Source: Rhodosalinus sp041365695 (GTDB lineage: Bacteria > Pseudomonadota > Alphaproteobacteria > Rhodobacterales > Rhodobacteraceae). Taken from it: a stretch of 64,000 nt of DNA. The notes under the pieces were generated by a model. The model was not told the DNA's origin. It searched no databases and worked only from the letters and a program-made list of their open reading frames with translations. How positions within the stretch are numbered: position 1 is the first letter of the stretch; every line of letters starts with the position of its first letter. Below, piece after piece: positions 17,874 to 27,113 of the stretch. The position numbers were made by a program, and so were the translations under genes. The stretch is from assembly GCF_041365695.1 (NCBI RefSeq), contig NZ_JBGFSJ010000006.1, forward strand, positions 144,436-208,435, read 5' to 3'.

Positions 17874-18356
17874 TCAGAGCCGCGCGCGGAACGCGTCGAG
17901 AACCTGCTCGTAGACGACACGCTTGAAGGGCACGATCACGCCCGGAAGATCCTGCGCCGGGATCCAGCGCCACTCCGAGAACTCGGGGTGATCCGTGGCG
18001 ATGTCCACGTCCGCGTCCGTGCCCAGGAACCGCGCCAGCACCCATTTCTGCTTCTGCCCGCGGTAGCGCCCCTTCCAGATCCGGGGCACGAGGTCGTGGG
18101 GCAGGTCGTAGGTGACCCAGCCCTCGGTCTCGTCCTCGACGCGCACCAGGTCGGCGGTGATGCCCGTTTCCTCGCGAAGCTCGCGCAGCGCGGCCTCGCG
18201 CGGCGTCTCGTCCCCGTCGATCCCGCCCTGCGGCATCTGCCAGGCGGCCACATCGGAATCGATGCGCTGGCCCACGAACACGTCGCCGCCCGCGTTCAAG
18301 AGCATGACGCCCACGCAGGGACGGTAGGGCAGGCGGGCGATCTCCTCGGGCGTCAT
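17874..18356 (-). CDS. rppH: RNA pyrophosphohydrolase (Nudix)
   Basis: About 160 residues starting MTPEEIARLPYRPCVGVML. The Nudix box is clear (GGIDGDETPREAALRELREE), and the surrounding WQMPQGGID and WVTYDLP motifs are typical of RppH, which removes the 5' pyrophosphate of mRNA and triggers decay. The start at 18356 has AGAGGAG upstream; a TTG at 18377 is also in frame. The assembly gap begins 53 bases upstream and probably removes or distorts the promoter region shared with ctpA. Confidence 0.95.
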   Translation of the reverse strand: MTPEEIARLPYRPCVGVMLLNAGGDVFVGQRIDSDVAAWQMPQGGIDGDETPREAALRELREETGITADLVRVEDETEGWVTYDLPHDLVPRIWKGRYRGQKQKWVLARFLGTDADVDIATDHPEFSEWRWIPAQDLPGVIVPFKRVVYEQVLDAFRARL

Positions 18357-18408
18357 CCGGCGCACTCCTCTGGGCAAGAGCTTTGGCCGGCCCCTGTCCG
18401 GCCAGGGG

Positions 18409-18515
<107 letters not shown>

Positions 18516-18529
18516 CCCGGATGCCGGGT

Positions 18530-19870
18530 TCAGGGCTGATCCGGCCCGAGCGCCTCCATGCCCTTCAGGATGTCGATCGCATAGGCGAGCTGGTAGTCCT
18601 CTTCACGCAGCCGCGCCGCGGTCTCGGCCTTGGAACGCTCTTCCTCGATCTGCCGGATTTCGTCCTCCGACAGGGAGTCGTTGTCGAGCCGGCCGCGCAG
18701 GTCCGCCTCCGAGCGCGGCGGGCGTGCCCCGTCCTCTGCGTCCTCCTCGGTTTCGGCCCTGCGCCGCGGTTGTTCCACCACGATGTCGGGGGAGACGCCA
18801 AGCGCCTGGATCGAGCGGCCCGACGGGGTGTAATAGCGCGCCGTCGTCAGGCGCATGGCCCCGTCGCCGCGCAGCGGCATCACCGTCTGCACCGAGCCCT
18901 TGCCGAAGCTCCGCGTGCCCACGACCACCGCGCGGCGATGATCCTGAAGCGCCCCGGCCACGATCTCCGACGCCGAGGCCGAGCCGCCGTTGATCAGGAC
19001 GACGATGGGCTTGCCCTCTGCCAGGTCGCCGGGCGTGGCGTTGTAGCGATCGCCATCGGTCAGGACGCGCCCGCGGGTCGAGACGATCTCGCCCTTCTCG
19101 AGGAACGCGTCCGAGACCCGGATCGCCTGGGTCAGCAGCCCACCGGGATTGTTCCGCAGGTCGAGCACGATGCCGTTGACGCCCTCCATGCCGCCCGCGG
19201 CCTCGATCTGCTCGGCCAGCCCTTCCTTCAGGTTGTCGTAGGTCTGGTCGTTGAAGGTCGTGACGCGCAGCACGACCGTTTCGCCCTCGAGCCGGGTGCG
19301 CACGGCCGTCAGCGTGATCGTGTCCCGGATGATCGAGACGTCGAAGGGTTCGCCCTCGCCATCCCGCACGACGGTGATGATGATCTCGGAGCCCACCGGC
19401 CCGCGCATCAGGTCCACCGCCTCGTCGAGGGTGAGGCCGAGAACCGACTCCCCGTCCACATGGGTGATGAAATCGCCCGCCTCGATTCCGGCCGCGTCCG
19501 CCGGCGTGCCGTCGATCGGCGAGACGACCTTCACGAAGCCGTCCTCCTGCGTGACCTCGATCCCGAGCCCGCCGAACTCTCCCCGGGTCTGGACGCGCAT
19601 GTCCGCCGCGTCCTCGGGCGAAAGATAACTCGAATGCGGATCGAGCGATGTCAGCATGCCGTTGATCGCCGCCTCGATCAGCTCTCCCTCGTCCACTTCC
19701 TCGACATACTGCGCGCGGATGCGCTCGAAGATGTCGCCGAAGAGGTCGAGCTGCTCGTAGACGCTGGTCGATCTCTCGCTTTCCTGCGCCAGCAACGGGC
19801 CGGCGACCTGCGTCGTCGCGACGATCCCGGCCGCTATGCCGCCCAGCGCGGCGATCACGAATTTCTTCAT
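18530..19870 (-). CDS. ctpA: Carboxy-terminal processing peptidase (S41 family)
   Basis: A 446-residue periplasmic serine protease. It has a signal peptide or anchor (MKKFVIAALGGIAAGIVATT), a PDZ domain (GGLGIEVTQEDGFVKVVSPI...AGIEAGDFITHVDG) and the S41 catalytic dyad in GGSASASEIVAGAL (Ser) and TRSFGKGSVQ (Lys). The C-terminal charged region is probably regulatory. It clips proteins at their C-terminus in envelope quality control. It lies 4 bases from the EnvC-like gene in the gpmI-envC-ctpA operon, and EnvC/CtpA proximity fits a shared role in cell-wall hydrolase control. Confidence 0.95.
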   Translation of the reverse strand: MKKFVIAALGGIAAGIVATTQVAGPLLAQESERSTSVYEQLDLFGDIFERIRAQYVEEVDEGELIEAAINGMLTSLDPHSSYLSPEDAADMRVQTRGEFGGLGIEVTQEDGFVKVVSPIDGTPADAAGIEAGDFITHVDGESVLGLTLDEAVDLMRGPVGSEIIITVVRDGEGEPFDVSIIRDTITLTAVRTRLEGETVVLRVTTFNDQTYDNLKEGLAEQIEAAGGMEGVNGIVLDLRNNPGGLLTQAIRVSDAFLEKGEIVSTRGRVLTDGDRYNATPGDLAEGKPIVVLINGGSASASEIVAGALQDHRRAVVVGTRSFGKGSVQTVMPLRGDGAMRLTTARYYTPSGRSIQALGVSPDIVVEQPRRRAETEEDAEDGARPPRSEADLRGRLDNDSLSEDEIRQIEEERSKAETAARLREEDYQLAYAIDILKGMEALGPDQP

Positions 19871-19874
19871 CTGC

Positions 19875-21005
19875 TCAGTCCTTCTCGCTGCGGAACCACG
19901 CAAGCGGATCCTCGGGCTCCCCGCCCGCTCTGACTTCCATATAGAGCGTCTCGCTCCGGTCTCTTCCAGCCCCATCACCCGACTGTGACACGATCGCCCC
20001 GACCTGCGGGTCCTCTCCGCCCATGAGGCCCACCGGGCTTCCCTCTGGCAGCACCTCTCCGACCTCCCCGAAGACGACGTCGAGACCCGCCAGGACGAAG
20101 AGTACTCCGGCTTGCGGTTCGAGCATGGAGACCAGACCGTAATCCAGCAAGGGGCCACGGTAACGGAGCGTCGCCGCCGCGGGCGTCGTGACGAGCGCGC
20201 GCGGACGCGTCGCCACCACGATGCCGGGCCGCACGATCCCGGCGGCGTCGGCCTCGCCCGCGCGGCGGATGACGGTGCCCTGCACCGGTAGCGGCAGGTC
20301 ACCCTTGCGCTGCACGACCGGCGGCAGGCGCACGGGCGTCTCGTCCTGCACGATCCCCGAGAGCCCGCTCGCGAAGCCTTCGAGCGTTTCGGTCGCGGCG
20401 ATCAGGATCTGCATGCCGACCGGGTCGGCCGTGAAGCGGCGCGGCAGATCCTCGCGTTCGGCCACCGCCTGGCTGAGCGCGGTGCGCGCCGTCTGCACGC
20501 CGAGAAGGCCCTCCTCCACCCGCCGCGCGGCGCCCTGCTGAAGCGCGCGGAGCGTCGCCACCTCCGTCAGGGTTGCGGACAACGCCTCCGCCCGCCGCTG
20601 CAGCGCGGGCGTCACGTCGGCCACGAGCATCCCCGCGCGGGCCGTCCCCAGGGGGCCCGACGGGTGCAGGGTAAGAAGCGGCGCCGGCGCGGCGCTCATC
20701 GACTGGAGCGCCCCGAGCAGCCGCGCCACCTCGGCCTCGCGCGCCTCGAGTTCGAGGGTGAGCTGGCGTTCGCGTATCGACACGACGCGCAGCCCCTCGC
20801 GCATCGCGGCGAGCCCGGATTCGAAGCCGCGCACCGTCTCGGTCAACGCCGCCACCCGGTCGCGCGCGGTCTCTGCGGCCTCCAGCGCCTGCGCGGCCGC
20901 CTCGAGTTCCTCGATCGCCCCGCGCGCCGCCGCGGCCGGGTCCGTCTCCGCCGCGGCGACCGCCGAGGCGAAGAGCACCAGAAGAAGCGCGGCAAGCGAT
21001 CTCAT
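19875..21005 (-). CDS. EnvC-like murein hydrolase activator
   Basis: About 376 residues: a signal peptide (MRSLAALLLVLFASAVAAA), a long alpha-helical coiled coil (about residues 25-200, Ala/Glu/Arg-rich) and a C-terminal LytM-like domain ending LYMEVRAGGEPEDPLAWF. The zinc-binding histidines of active M23 peptidases are absent, as in EnvC, which activates amidases instead of cutting peptidoglycan. Its start overlaps the gpmI stop by 4 bases, indicating translational coupling. The longer ORF to 21206 lies inside gpmI and is not coding. Confidence 0.88.
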   Translation of the reverse strand: MRSLAALLLVLFASAVAAAETDPAAAARGAIEELEAAAQALEAAETARDRVAALTETVRGFESGLAAMREGLRVVSIRERQLTLELEAREAEVARLLGALQSMSAAPAPLLTLHPSGPLGTARAGMLVADVTPALQRRAEALSATLTEVATLRALQQGAARRVEEGLLGVQTARTALSQAVAEREDLPRRFTADPVGMQILIAATETLEGFASGLSGIVQDETPVRLPPVVQRKGDLPLPVQGTVIRRAGEADAAGIVRPGIVVATRPRALVTTPAAATLRYRGPLLDYGLVSMLEPQAGVLFVLAGLDVVFGEVGEVLPEGSPVGLMGGEDPQVGAIVSQSGDGAGRDRSETLYMEVRAGGEPEDPLAWFRSEKD

Positions 21006-22525
21006 CGTGCGATCAGGCTCCGGCCGGTCATCTCGGGCGGTGCCTCCAGATCCATGAGTTCGAGCACCGTGGGCGCGAGATCGGCCAGCCGGCCGCCATC
21101 GCGCAGCCGCGCGCCGTCCGGCCCGCCCACCAGGATCACCGGCACCGGGTTCGTCGTGTGCGCGGTGTGCGGCGCGCCGGTATCGGGATCGACCATCACC
21201 TCGCAATTGCCGTGGTCGGCGGTGACGATCATCGCGCCGCCCGCCGCCGCGAGCGCCGCGCGCACGCGGCCGAGGCCCTCGTCCACCGCCTCGCAGGCCC
21301 GGATCGCCGCATCCAGATCGCCGGTATGGCCCACCATGTCGGGATTGGCGTAGTTCACGACGATCAGGTCATAGCCCGCGCCGATCGCCTCCACCAGCTG
21401 GTCGGTGACCTCGCCGGCCGACATCTCGGGGGCGAGATCGTAGGTCGCGACCGGCGGCGACGGAGCCATGTACCGCTCTTCGCCGGGCGCCGGGACCTCT
21501 TCGCCGCCGCTCAGGAAAAAGGTCACATGCGGGTATTTCTCGGTCTCGGCGAGACGGAACTGCCGCAGGCCCTTCGCGGCCACCCAGGCGCCGAGCGTGT
21601 TCGCGATCTCTTCGGTTTCGAAGAGCGTGTCCATGTAGGCGTCGTGCGCGTCGGAATAGGACACCATCCCGAGGCAGGCGGCGAGCGCCGGGCGCGGGCC
21701 GGTCTCGAACGCGTCGAACCCCGGCTCGGCCAGGGCGCGCAGGAACTCGCGCGCGCGGTCGGCGCGGAAGTTGAGGCAGAAGACGCCGTCGCCGTCGGCC
21801 ATGCCGGTGTAGTCGCCGATCTCGGTCGGAAGAAAGAACTCGTCGGTCAGCCCCTGCGCGTAGCCTTCGGCGACGGCATCGGCCGCGCTGCGCGCATGGG
21901 GGCCCTTGCCCTGCACGATGGTCTCGAAGGCCAGCGCGATCCGGTCCCAGCGGTTGTCCCGATCCATGGCATAGTAGCGCCCCGTGACGGTCGCGATATA
22001 GGCCCCCTGGGGCAGTTGGTCTTCCAGCCGCGCGACATACTCGGCGGCGGATTTCTGCGCCACGTCGCGCCCGTCGGTCAGGGCATGGATGGCCACGGCG
22101 ACGCCCTCGTCGGTGATCGCGCGCGCCGCCGCGAGCATCTGATCGAGCGAGCCGTGCACGCCCCCGTCCGACACCAGACCCCAGAGATGGGCGATCCCGC
22201 CCGTCTGGGTCAGCGCCTCGATGAAGCGCCGGAGCGCGGGGCGTTCGGCGAAGCGACCCTCGGCGATGACGGCATCGATCCGCCCCAGATCCATCGTGAC
22301 CACGCGGCCCGCGCCGATGTTCATGTGGCCCACCTCGGAGTTGCCCATCTGGCCCTCCGGCAGGCCCACATCCGGGCCGTGGGTCACCAGCGTGGCGTTC
22401 GGGCAGGCGGCCATGAGCTGGTCGAAATTGGGCGTGTGCGCGAGAGCGGGCGCATTGGCCTCCGTCTCCGCGCGCAGCCCCCAGCCGTCGAGAATGCACA
22501 GCACCACCGGTTTCGGAGCGCCCAT
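21002..22525 (-). CDS. gpmI: 2,3-bisphosphoglycerate-independent phosphoglycerate mutase
   Basis: A full-length 507-residue dimanganese enzyme interconverting 3- and 2-phosphoglycerate. Diagnostic segments: KPVVLCILDGWG at the start, GQMGNSEVGHMNIGAGR around the catalytic serine, the YAMDRDNRWDR motif, and the metal-binding NYANPDMVGHTGD and TADHGNCE near the C-terminus. First gene of the gpmI-envC-ctpA operon. Confidence 0.98.
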   Translation of the reverse strand: MGAPKPVVLCILDGWGLRAETEANAPALAHTPNFDQLMAACPNATLVTHGPDVGLPEGQMGNSEVGHMNIGAGRVVTMDLGRIDAVIAEGRFAERPALRRFIEALTQTGGIAHLWGLVSDGGVHGSLDQMLAAARAITDEGVAVAIHALTDGRDVAQKSAAEYVARLEDQLPQGAYIATVTGRYYAMDRDNRWDRIALAFETIVQGKGPHARSAADAVAEGYAQGLTDEFFLPTEIGDYTGMADGDGVFCLNFRADRAREFLRALAEPGFDAFETGPRPALAACLGMVSYSDAHDAYMDTLFETEEIANTLGAWVAAKGLRQFRLAETEKYPHVTFFLSGGEEVPAPGEERYMAPSPPVATYDLAPEMSAGEVTDQLVEAIGAGYDLIVVNYANPDMVGHTGDLDAAIRACEAVDEGLGRVRAALAAAGGAMIVTADHGNCEVMVDPDTGAPHTAHTTNPVPVILVGGPDGARLRDGGRLADLAPTVLELMDLEAPPEMTGRSLIAR

Positions 22526-22630
22526 CGCCCTGCCCTCGCTTTCCTTGCCACGGGGCCCTTCTAGCGCCCCGGGCGCCGGGATTGAACCTCGCGCGGGGCA
22601 AAGACGTGCGGAAAGTCGCGGCGGCCCCGG

Positions 22631-23101
22631 TCATGCCCGGTGATACGGCGTCCCTGCAAGGATGGTGGCGGCCCGGTAGAGCTGTTCGGCCAGCATCACC
22701 CGCGCCAGCGCGTGCGGCCAGACCATCGCGCCGAAGGACAGCAACAGGTCGGCGCGCTGGCGCAGCGGCGGAAAGAGCCCGTCCGCGCCGCCGAGAAGGA
22801 AGGCCGTGTCCTGGCGCCCGCCGTCGCGCCAGGCGCCAAGCGCATCGGCGAAGTCGGGTGAGGAGCGTGTTCGCCCCCGCTCGTCGAGGGCGACGACGAC
22901 GGCGCCGCGGGGCAGGGATTTCTCGAGAAGTGCCGCTTCGGCCTCGGGCCCGCCGCCGCGGCGGGCCTCGACCTCGTGCTCTGCGCCCAGCGTCAGGCCC
23001 AGCGCCCGGCCCGCGCGATCGAAGCGCGCGAGGTAGTCGTCGATCAGGGCACGTTCGGGGCCGCCGCGCAGGCGACCCACGGCGCAGATGTGGACGCGCA
23101 C
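22631..23101 (-). CDS. rlmH: 23S rRNA (pseudouridine1915-N3)-methyltransferase
   Basis: A 156-residue SPOUT-class methyltransferase. The trefoil-knot region DTAFLLGGADGLFPPLR, preceded by VVALDERGRTRSSPDFA, and the C-terminal MLAEQLYRAATILAGTPYHR are signatures of RlmH. It acts on 70S ribosomes. It lies 4 bases downstream of rsfS; both act on the large ribosomal subunit and are usually neighbours. Confidence 0.97.
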   Translation of the reverse strand: MRVHICAVGRLRGGPERALIDDYLARFDRAGRALGLTLGAEHEVEARRGGGPEAEAALLEKSLPRGAVVVALDERGRTRSSPDFADALGAWRDGGRQDTAFLLGGADGLFPPLRQRADLLLSFGAMVWPHALARVMLAEQLYRAATILAGTPYHRA

Positions 23102-23105
23102 GCCC

Positions 23106-23474
23106 TTAGGCGCGGCTGGCCGCCGCCGCGGGCGTCATCCACATCTTCTCGAGCTGGTAGAACTCGCGCACCTCCGGCCGGAAGACGTGAACGATCACGT
23201 CGCCGGCGTCGATGAGCACCCAGTCGCCAGCCTCCTTGCCCTCCACCGAGCAGTGAACGCCGCGCTCCTGCTTGAGCGTGTCCACCAGCCGGTCCGAGAT
23301 CGCCGCCACCTGGCGGGACGACCGGCCCGAGCAGATCACCATGAGATCGGCCATCGCCGACTTGCCGCGCAGGTCGATCTGCACGACGTCTTCGGCCTTG
23401 GCGTCCTCGAGAGTGGAAAGGATGAGCGAGGCGAGCGGGATGTCCGAAGCCTCGTTTGCGGGATGGCTCATCAT
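23106..23474 (-). CDS. rsfS: Ribosome silencing factor RsfS
   Basis: About 122 residues from the tandem ATG ATG at 23474/23471. The core AEDVVQIDLRGKSAMADLMVIC, GRSSRQVAAISDRL and the end DVIVHVFRPEVREFYQLEKMW are family signatures. RsfS binds L14 and blocks subunit joining in starvation. An in-frame extension to 23609 exists, but upstream residues do not look like RsfS; a strong AAGGAGG at about 23529-23535 instead serves an 18-codon frame whose stop overlaps this start. Alternative start: ATG at 23480. Confidence 0.93.
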   Translation of the reverse strand: MMSHPANEASDIPLASLILSTLEDAKAEDVVQIDLRGKSAMADLMVICSGRSSRQVAAISDRLVDTLKQERGVHCSVEGKEAGDWVLIDAGDVIVHVFRPEVREFYQLEKMWMTPAAAASRA

Positions 23475-23527
23475 GGGCATCCCGGTGTCTGCGGCAGACG
23501 CCGCATCAACGTGAAAAGACAGGACAT
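23471..23527 (-). CDS. Candidate 18-codon leader ORF coupled to rsfS
   Basis: AAGGAGG lies three bases before an ATG that opens MSCLFTLMRRLPQTPGCP and ends in TGA at 23471-23473. That stop overlaps the tandem ATG of rsfS, the geometry of translational coupling. The rsfS start itself lacks an obvious ribosome-binding site. The peptide has no recognised family and no run of a regulatory amino acid, so coupling is a better guess than attenuation. Confidence 0.35.
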   Translation of the reverse strand: MSCLFTLMRRLPQTPGCP

Positions 23528-23881
23528 CGTCCTCCTTGTCTGACGCGCCGCATGAGGGCCCCGGCGCCGGACCTGTCATGAAGGTAGCAAGCGGACGGCC
23601 GCATTTCAATGAAACCTCGCATCGCGACCCTTCAGGGCGCGGCGCTGTCGCGACGGGACCACGCAGCTGCCGACAGGCTTGCGAGTCGCGGGCCGCGGTA
23701 GTATCTCATGCCCCATGATGCGGGTCTTCGACATGGACGATCGGGCGCGCCTGCCCTGGCGCTTCTTCGGCGCGGCGCGGAGCATTCTCGCCCGGCTATG
23801 AGGAGACGCCCCGTGGCGCGCGACGCCGCGGGCCGCCCGACCCGTCCAGCCCCCTGACACCCGAAACCGGGAGAGACCGCA

Positions 23882-25285
23882 ATGTCCCCCAAGACGCTTT
23901 ACGACAAGATCTGGGATGCCCACCTCGTGCACGAGGACGAGGACGGCACCAGCCTTCTCTACATCGACCGTCACCTGGTCCACGAGGTGACCAGCCCGCA
24001 GGCCTTCGAGGGTCTGCGCATGGCCGGCCGCCAGGTCCGCGCGCCGCAACGCACCATCGCGGTGCCCGATCACAACGTGCCCACCACACCGGACCGCGTG
24101 AACGGGATCGAGAACGAGGAAAGCCGCATCCAGGTCGAGGCGCTCGACCGCAACGCCCGCGAATTCGGCCTTAACTACTACCCGGTGAACGACATCCGGC
24201 AGGGCATCGTGCATATCGTCGGCCCCGAGCAGGGCTGGACGCTGCCGGGCATGACGGTGGTGTGCGGTGACAGCCATACCGCGACCCACGGGGCCTTCGG
24301 GGCGCTCGCCCACGGCATCGGCACCTCGGAGGTGGAGCATGTGCTTGCCACGCAGACGCTGATCCAGCGGAAATCGAAGAACATGAAGGTCGAGATCACC
24401 GGGCAGCTTCCCCCCGGCGTCACGGCGAAGGACATCACGCTCACCGTGATCGGCCATACCGGCACGGCGGGCGGCACCGGCCATGTCATCGAATACTGCG
24501 GCGAGGCGATCCGCGCGCTGTCGATGGAAGGGCGCATGACCGTCTGCAACATGGCGATCGAGGGCGGCGCGCGCGCCGGTCTGATCGCGCCGGACGAGAC
24601 CACCTTCGAGTACATCAGGGGCCGCCCGCACACGCCGAAGGGCGCCCAGTGGGACCAGGCGATGGAATGGTGGCGGACGCTTCATTCCGACCCGGACGCG
24701 GAATGGGACAAGGTGGTGACCATCCGCGGGGAGGACATCGCGCCGGTCGTCACCTGGGGAACGAGCCCCGAGGACGTGCTGCCGATCACCGACGCCGTGC
24801 CCGATCCCGACAGCTTCGCGGGCGGCAAGGCCGGCGCGGCGAGGCGCGCGCTCGAGTACATGGGGCTCGAGCCCGGCACGCCGCTGTCGGAAATCGAGAT
24901 CGACACCGTCTTCATCGGCTCCTGCACCAACGGACGCATCGAGGACCTGCGCGCCGCCGCGGCGGTTCTCAAGGGCCGGAAGATCAAGCCGGGCCTTCGC
25001 GCCATGGTGGTGCCGGGCTCCGGCCTCGTGCGGGCGCAGGCCGAGGAGGAGGGCCTTGCCGAGATCTTCACCGAAGCGGGCTTCGAATGGCGCCTTGCGG
25101 GCTGTTCCATGTGCCTGGCCATGAACCCCGACCAGCTCGCCCCCGGCGAACGCTGCGCGGCGACGTCCAACCGCAATTTCGAGGGCCGCCAGGGCCGCGG
25201 CGGACGGACCCACCTGATGAGCCCGGCGATGGCGGCGGCCGCGGCGGTCACCGGACGGCTGACCGATGTGCGCGAGGTGCTCTGA
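23882..25285 (+). CDS. leuC: 3-isopropylmalate dehydratase, large subunit
   Basis: A 467-residue aconitase-family subunit that, with LeuD, isomerises 2- to 3-isopropylmalate in leucine synthesis. The N-terminus TLYDKIWDAHLVHEDEDGT, the VCGDSHTATHGAFGALAHGIG block and the [4Fe-4S] cysteines in GSCTNGRIEDLR and CSMCLAMN are all present. About 180 bases upstream hold no convincing gene. The stop overlaps the putative CTG start of the methyltransferase. Confidence 0.98.
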   Translation: MSPKTLYDKIWDAHLVHEDEDGTSLLYIDRHLVHEVTSPQAFEGLRMAGRQVRAPQRTIAVPDHNVPTTPDRVNGIENEESRIQVEALDRNAREFGLNYYPVNDIRQGIVHIVGPEQGWTLPGMTVVCGDSHTATHGAFGALAHGIGTSEVEHVLATQTLIQRKSKNMKVEITGQLPPGVTAKDITLTVIGHTGTAGGTGHVIEYCGEAIRALSMEGRMTVCNMAIEGGARAGLIAPDETTFEYIRGRPHTPKGAQWDQAMEWWRTLHSDPDAEWDKVVTIRGEDIAPVVTWGTSPEDVLPITDAVPDPDSFAGGKAGAARRALEYMGLEPGTPLSEIEIDTVFIGSCTNGRIEDLRAAAAVLKGRKIKPGLRAMVVPGSGLVRAQAEEEGLAEIFTEAGFEWRLAGCSMCLAMNPDQLAPGERCAATSNRNFEGRQGRGGRTHLMSPAMAAAAAVTGRLTDVREVL

Positions 25286-25992
25286 TCCACCGCCATCAGG
25301 GCACCTGCCCCGTCTGCAGGACGGATGCCGAGTTCGTCAGCGCGCACGACTGGCTGCGCGACGGGTTGCTGTGTTCCTCCTGCGGGTCCATCCCGCGCGA
25401 ACGGGCCTTCGCATGGTGCCTCGACGTCCTGTGCCCCGACTGGCGGGGCCTGGTGCTGCACGAGTCGTCGCCGGCCGACCGGTCGATCTCGGCGCGCATG
25501 CGGACCGAGTGCCCGGGGTATATCGGCTCGCAGTTCTTCCCCGACGTTCCGCCGGGCGAGACGCGGTCGGGCATGCGCTCGGAGAACCTGGAGGCGCTGA
25601 CTTTCGCGGACGAGAGCATCGACCTGCATGTGCATCTCGACGTGCTCGAGCATGTGAACGACCCCGCGGCCTGCTTTGCCGAGATGGAGCGTACGCTGAA
25701 GCCCGGCGGCCGGATGCTGTTCACGACCCCCGTCTACGAGGGCAAACCGAAAACCGAACGGCGCGCCCATTACGGCCCCGAGGGCGTGCGTCATTTCGCC
25801 GAGCCCGAGTATCACGGCAATCCCATCGATTCGCGCGGCGCGCTCGTCACGTTCCATTTCGGCACGGACCTCTCGGACCTGATCCTTGCCTGGGCGCCCT
25901 CGTGCGGCGTGCGCATGATCACCCTGAACGACCCGCGCATCGGCGTGCTCGGAGAGTTCCGCGAAGTGTTCCTGGTGGAAAAGCGGGCATGA
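25282..25992 (+). CDS. Zinc-ribbon SAM-dependent methyltransferase, probable CTG start
   Basis: About 236 residues. An N-terminal zinc ribbon (CPVC about residues 10-13, CSSC about 31-34) precedes a class I methyltransferase fold with the LHVHLDVLEHVNDPAACFAE motif and the FHFGTDLSD end block. No ATG, GTG or TTG lies in frame before the first CxxC pair; CTG at 25282 overlaps the leuC TGA (CTGA) and gives MIHRHQGTCPVC, so a coupled CTG start is inferred. The substrate is unknown. Its location between leuC and leuD is not functionally explained. Confidence 0.75.
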   Translation: MIHRHQGTCPVCRTDAEFVSAHDWLRDGLLCSSCGSIPRERAFAWCLDVLCPDWRGLVLHESSPADRSISARMRTECPGYIGSQFFPDVPPGETRSGMRSENLEALTFADESIDLHVHLDVLEHVNDPAACFAEMERTLKPGGRMLFTTPVYEGKPKTERRAHYGPEGVRHFAEPEYHGNPIDSRGALVTFHFGTDLSDLILAWAPSCGVRMITLNDPRIGVLGEFREVFLVEKRA

Positions 25993-26217
25993 TCCCTCTG
26001 CGGGGGATGTGCCGGGCGGCACCGTGGCGCCGCGATCGAACGATGCGTCAGCCCGTGGAAAGGGCGGCGCCGGACCCGCCGGATCGGCGCTTCCTTGGCC
26101 GCGCTACGGGCCCTCCACCCCTTGGCGTCGGCGGCGCGGCGCTCTTCGCTGCCGACGGATCCCCTTGACCCACAGCCGCAATCGCCGGCCGTCCGCCGGC
26201 CCTGACGGAGACGAGAC

Positions 26218-26823
26218 ATGGAAAAATTCACCCCGCTCACCGGCATTGCCGCCCCGCTTCCCCTGATCAATGTCGACACCGACATGATCATCCCCAAGCA
26301 GTTCCTGAAGACGATCAAGCGCTCGGGGCTCGGAAAGCATCTTTTCGACGAGATGCGCTACGACGAGAACGGGGAAGAGAACCCGGATTTCGTGTTGAAC
26401 CGGGCACCCTATCGCGATGCCGAGATCCTGATCGCAGGGGAAAACTTCGGCTGCGGCTCCTCTCGCGAGCACGCGCCCTGGGCGATCAAGGATTTCGGCA
26501 TCCGTTGCATCATCGCGCCGAGTTACGCCGACATCTTCTACAACAACTGCTTCAAGAACGGGATCCTGCCCGTGGCCCTGCCGCAAGAGGCCGTGGACGC
26601 GCTGATGCGCGATGCCGAGAAAGGCGCGAATGCCCGCATCGCGGTGGACCTCGAGGCGCAGACCGTGACCTCGCCCGACGGCACGGTCTACCCGTTCGAG
26701 ATCGACGCCCACATGAAGCACTGCCTTCTCGAGGGCCTCGACGACATCGGCCTCACGCTGTCGAAATCCGCCGCGATCGATTCCTTCGAATCGCGCGCCT
26801 CCGCCGCGCGCCCTTGGGTCTGA
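26218..26823 (+). CDS. leuD: 3-isopropylmalate dehydratase, small subunit
   Basis: A 201-residue swivel subunit: MEKFTPLTGIAAPLPLINVD, DTDMIIPKQFLKTIKRSGLG, the FGCGSSREHAPWAIKDFG substrate loop and the FYNNCFKNGILPV segment are characteristic. It forms the active isomerase with LeuC. It is separated from the methyltransferase gene by about 225 bases with no clear gene. AGACGAGAC precedes the ATG. Confidence 0.98.
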   Translation: MEKFTPLTGIAAPLPLINVDTDMIIPKQFLKTIKRSGLGKHLFDEMRYDENGEENPDFVLNRAPYRDAEILIAGENFGCGSSREHAPWAIKDFGIRCIIAPSYADIFYNNCFKNGILPVALPQEAVDALMRDAEKGANARIAVDLEAQTVTSPDGTVYPFEIDAHMKHCLLEGLDDIGLTLSKSAAIDSFESRASAARPWV

Positions 26824-27113
26824 GGGGCGTTCGGCGCAGGCCAGCATTGTGGGCCCGCGCCGCTTACCCACAAAATGTTGAAAAAAGGCGAAAAATGTGC
26901 TTATCCGACCCCGGATTGGTGCAATGTCGCATCAGTTTTTCCCCGAAAACGCCGCAATCTCCCCGTTAGGTGGCGGGGCAACTTGAGAGTTGGGACGGAA
27001 AAGGGCAGAAATCGGGCAAAAATGAGGCAGGCCGTCCGTCCCGGCGGAAAACGGCAAAGAACGCGGGAACGGCATTGCATCGTTCCCCTCGGGTACGAAG
27101 GGATAAGTCCTTG
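26824..27113. other. Intergenic region, AT-richer than surroundings
   Basis: About 290 bases between leuD and the membrane-protein gene. It contains A-rich stretches (TTGAAAAAAGGCGAAAAATG near 26877) unusual for this genome and could hold a promoter (TTGAAA as -35-like element). No open frame, tRNA or confident terminator was found. Confidence 0.4.

Noticed and set aside
15401..17926. A very long plus-strand frame across dnaE2
   Set aside because: Same high-GC shadow effect; DnaE2 motifs lie on the minus strand throughout.
23715..23801. A 28-codon frame (MMRVFDMDDRARLPWRFFGA...) upstream of leuC as leader peptide
   Set aside because: No ribosome-binding site, no leucine run and no attenuator hairpin; support is too weak to call.
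25990..26168. A short frame between the methyltransferase and leuD
   Set aside because: It lacks third-position bias and any recognisable motif; its residues are typical of non-coding GC-rich DNA.
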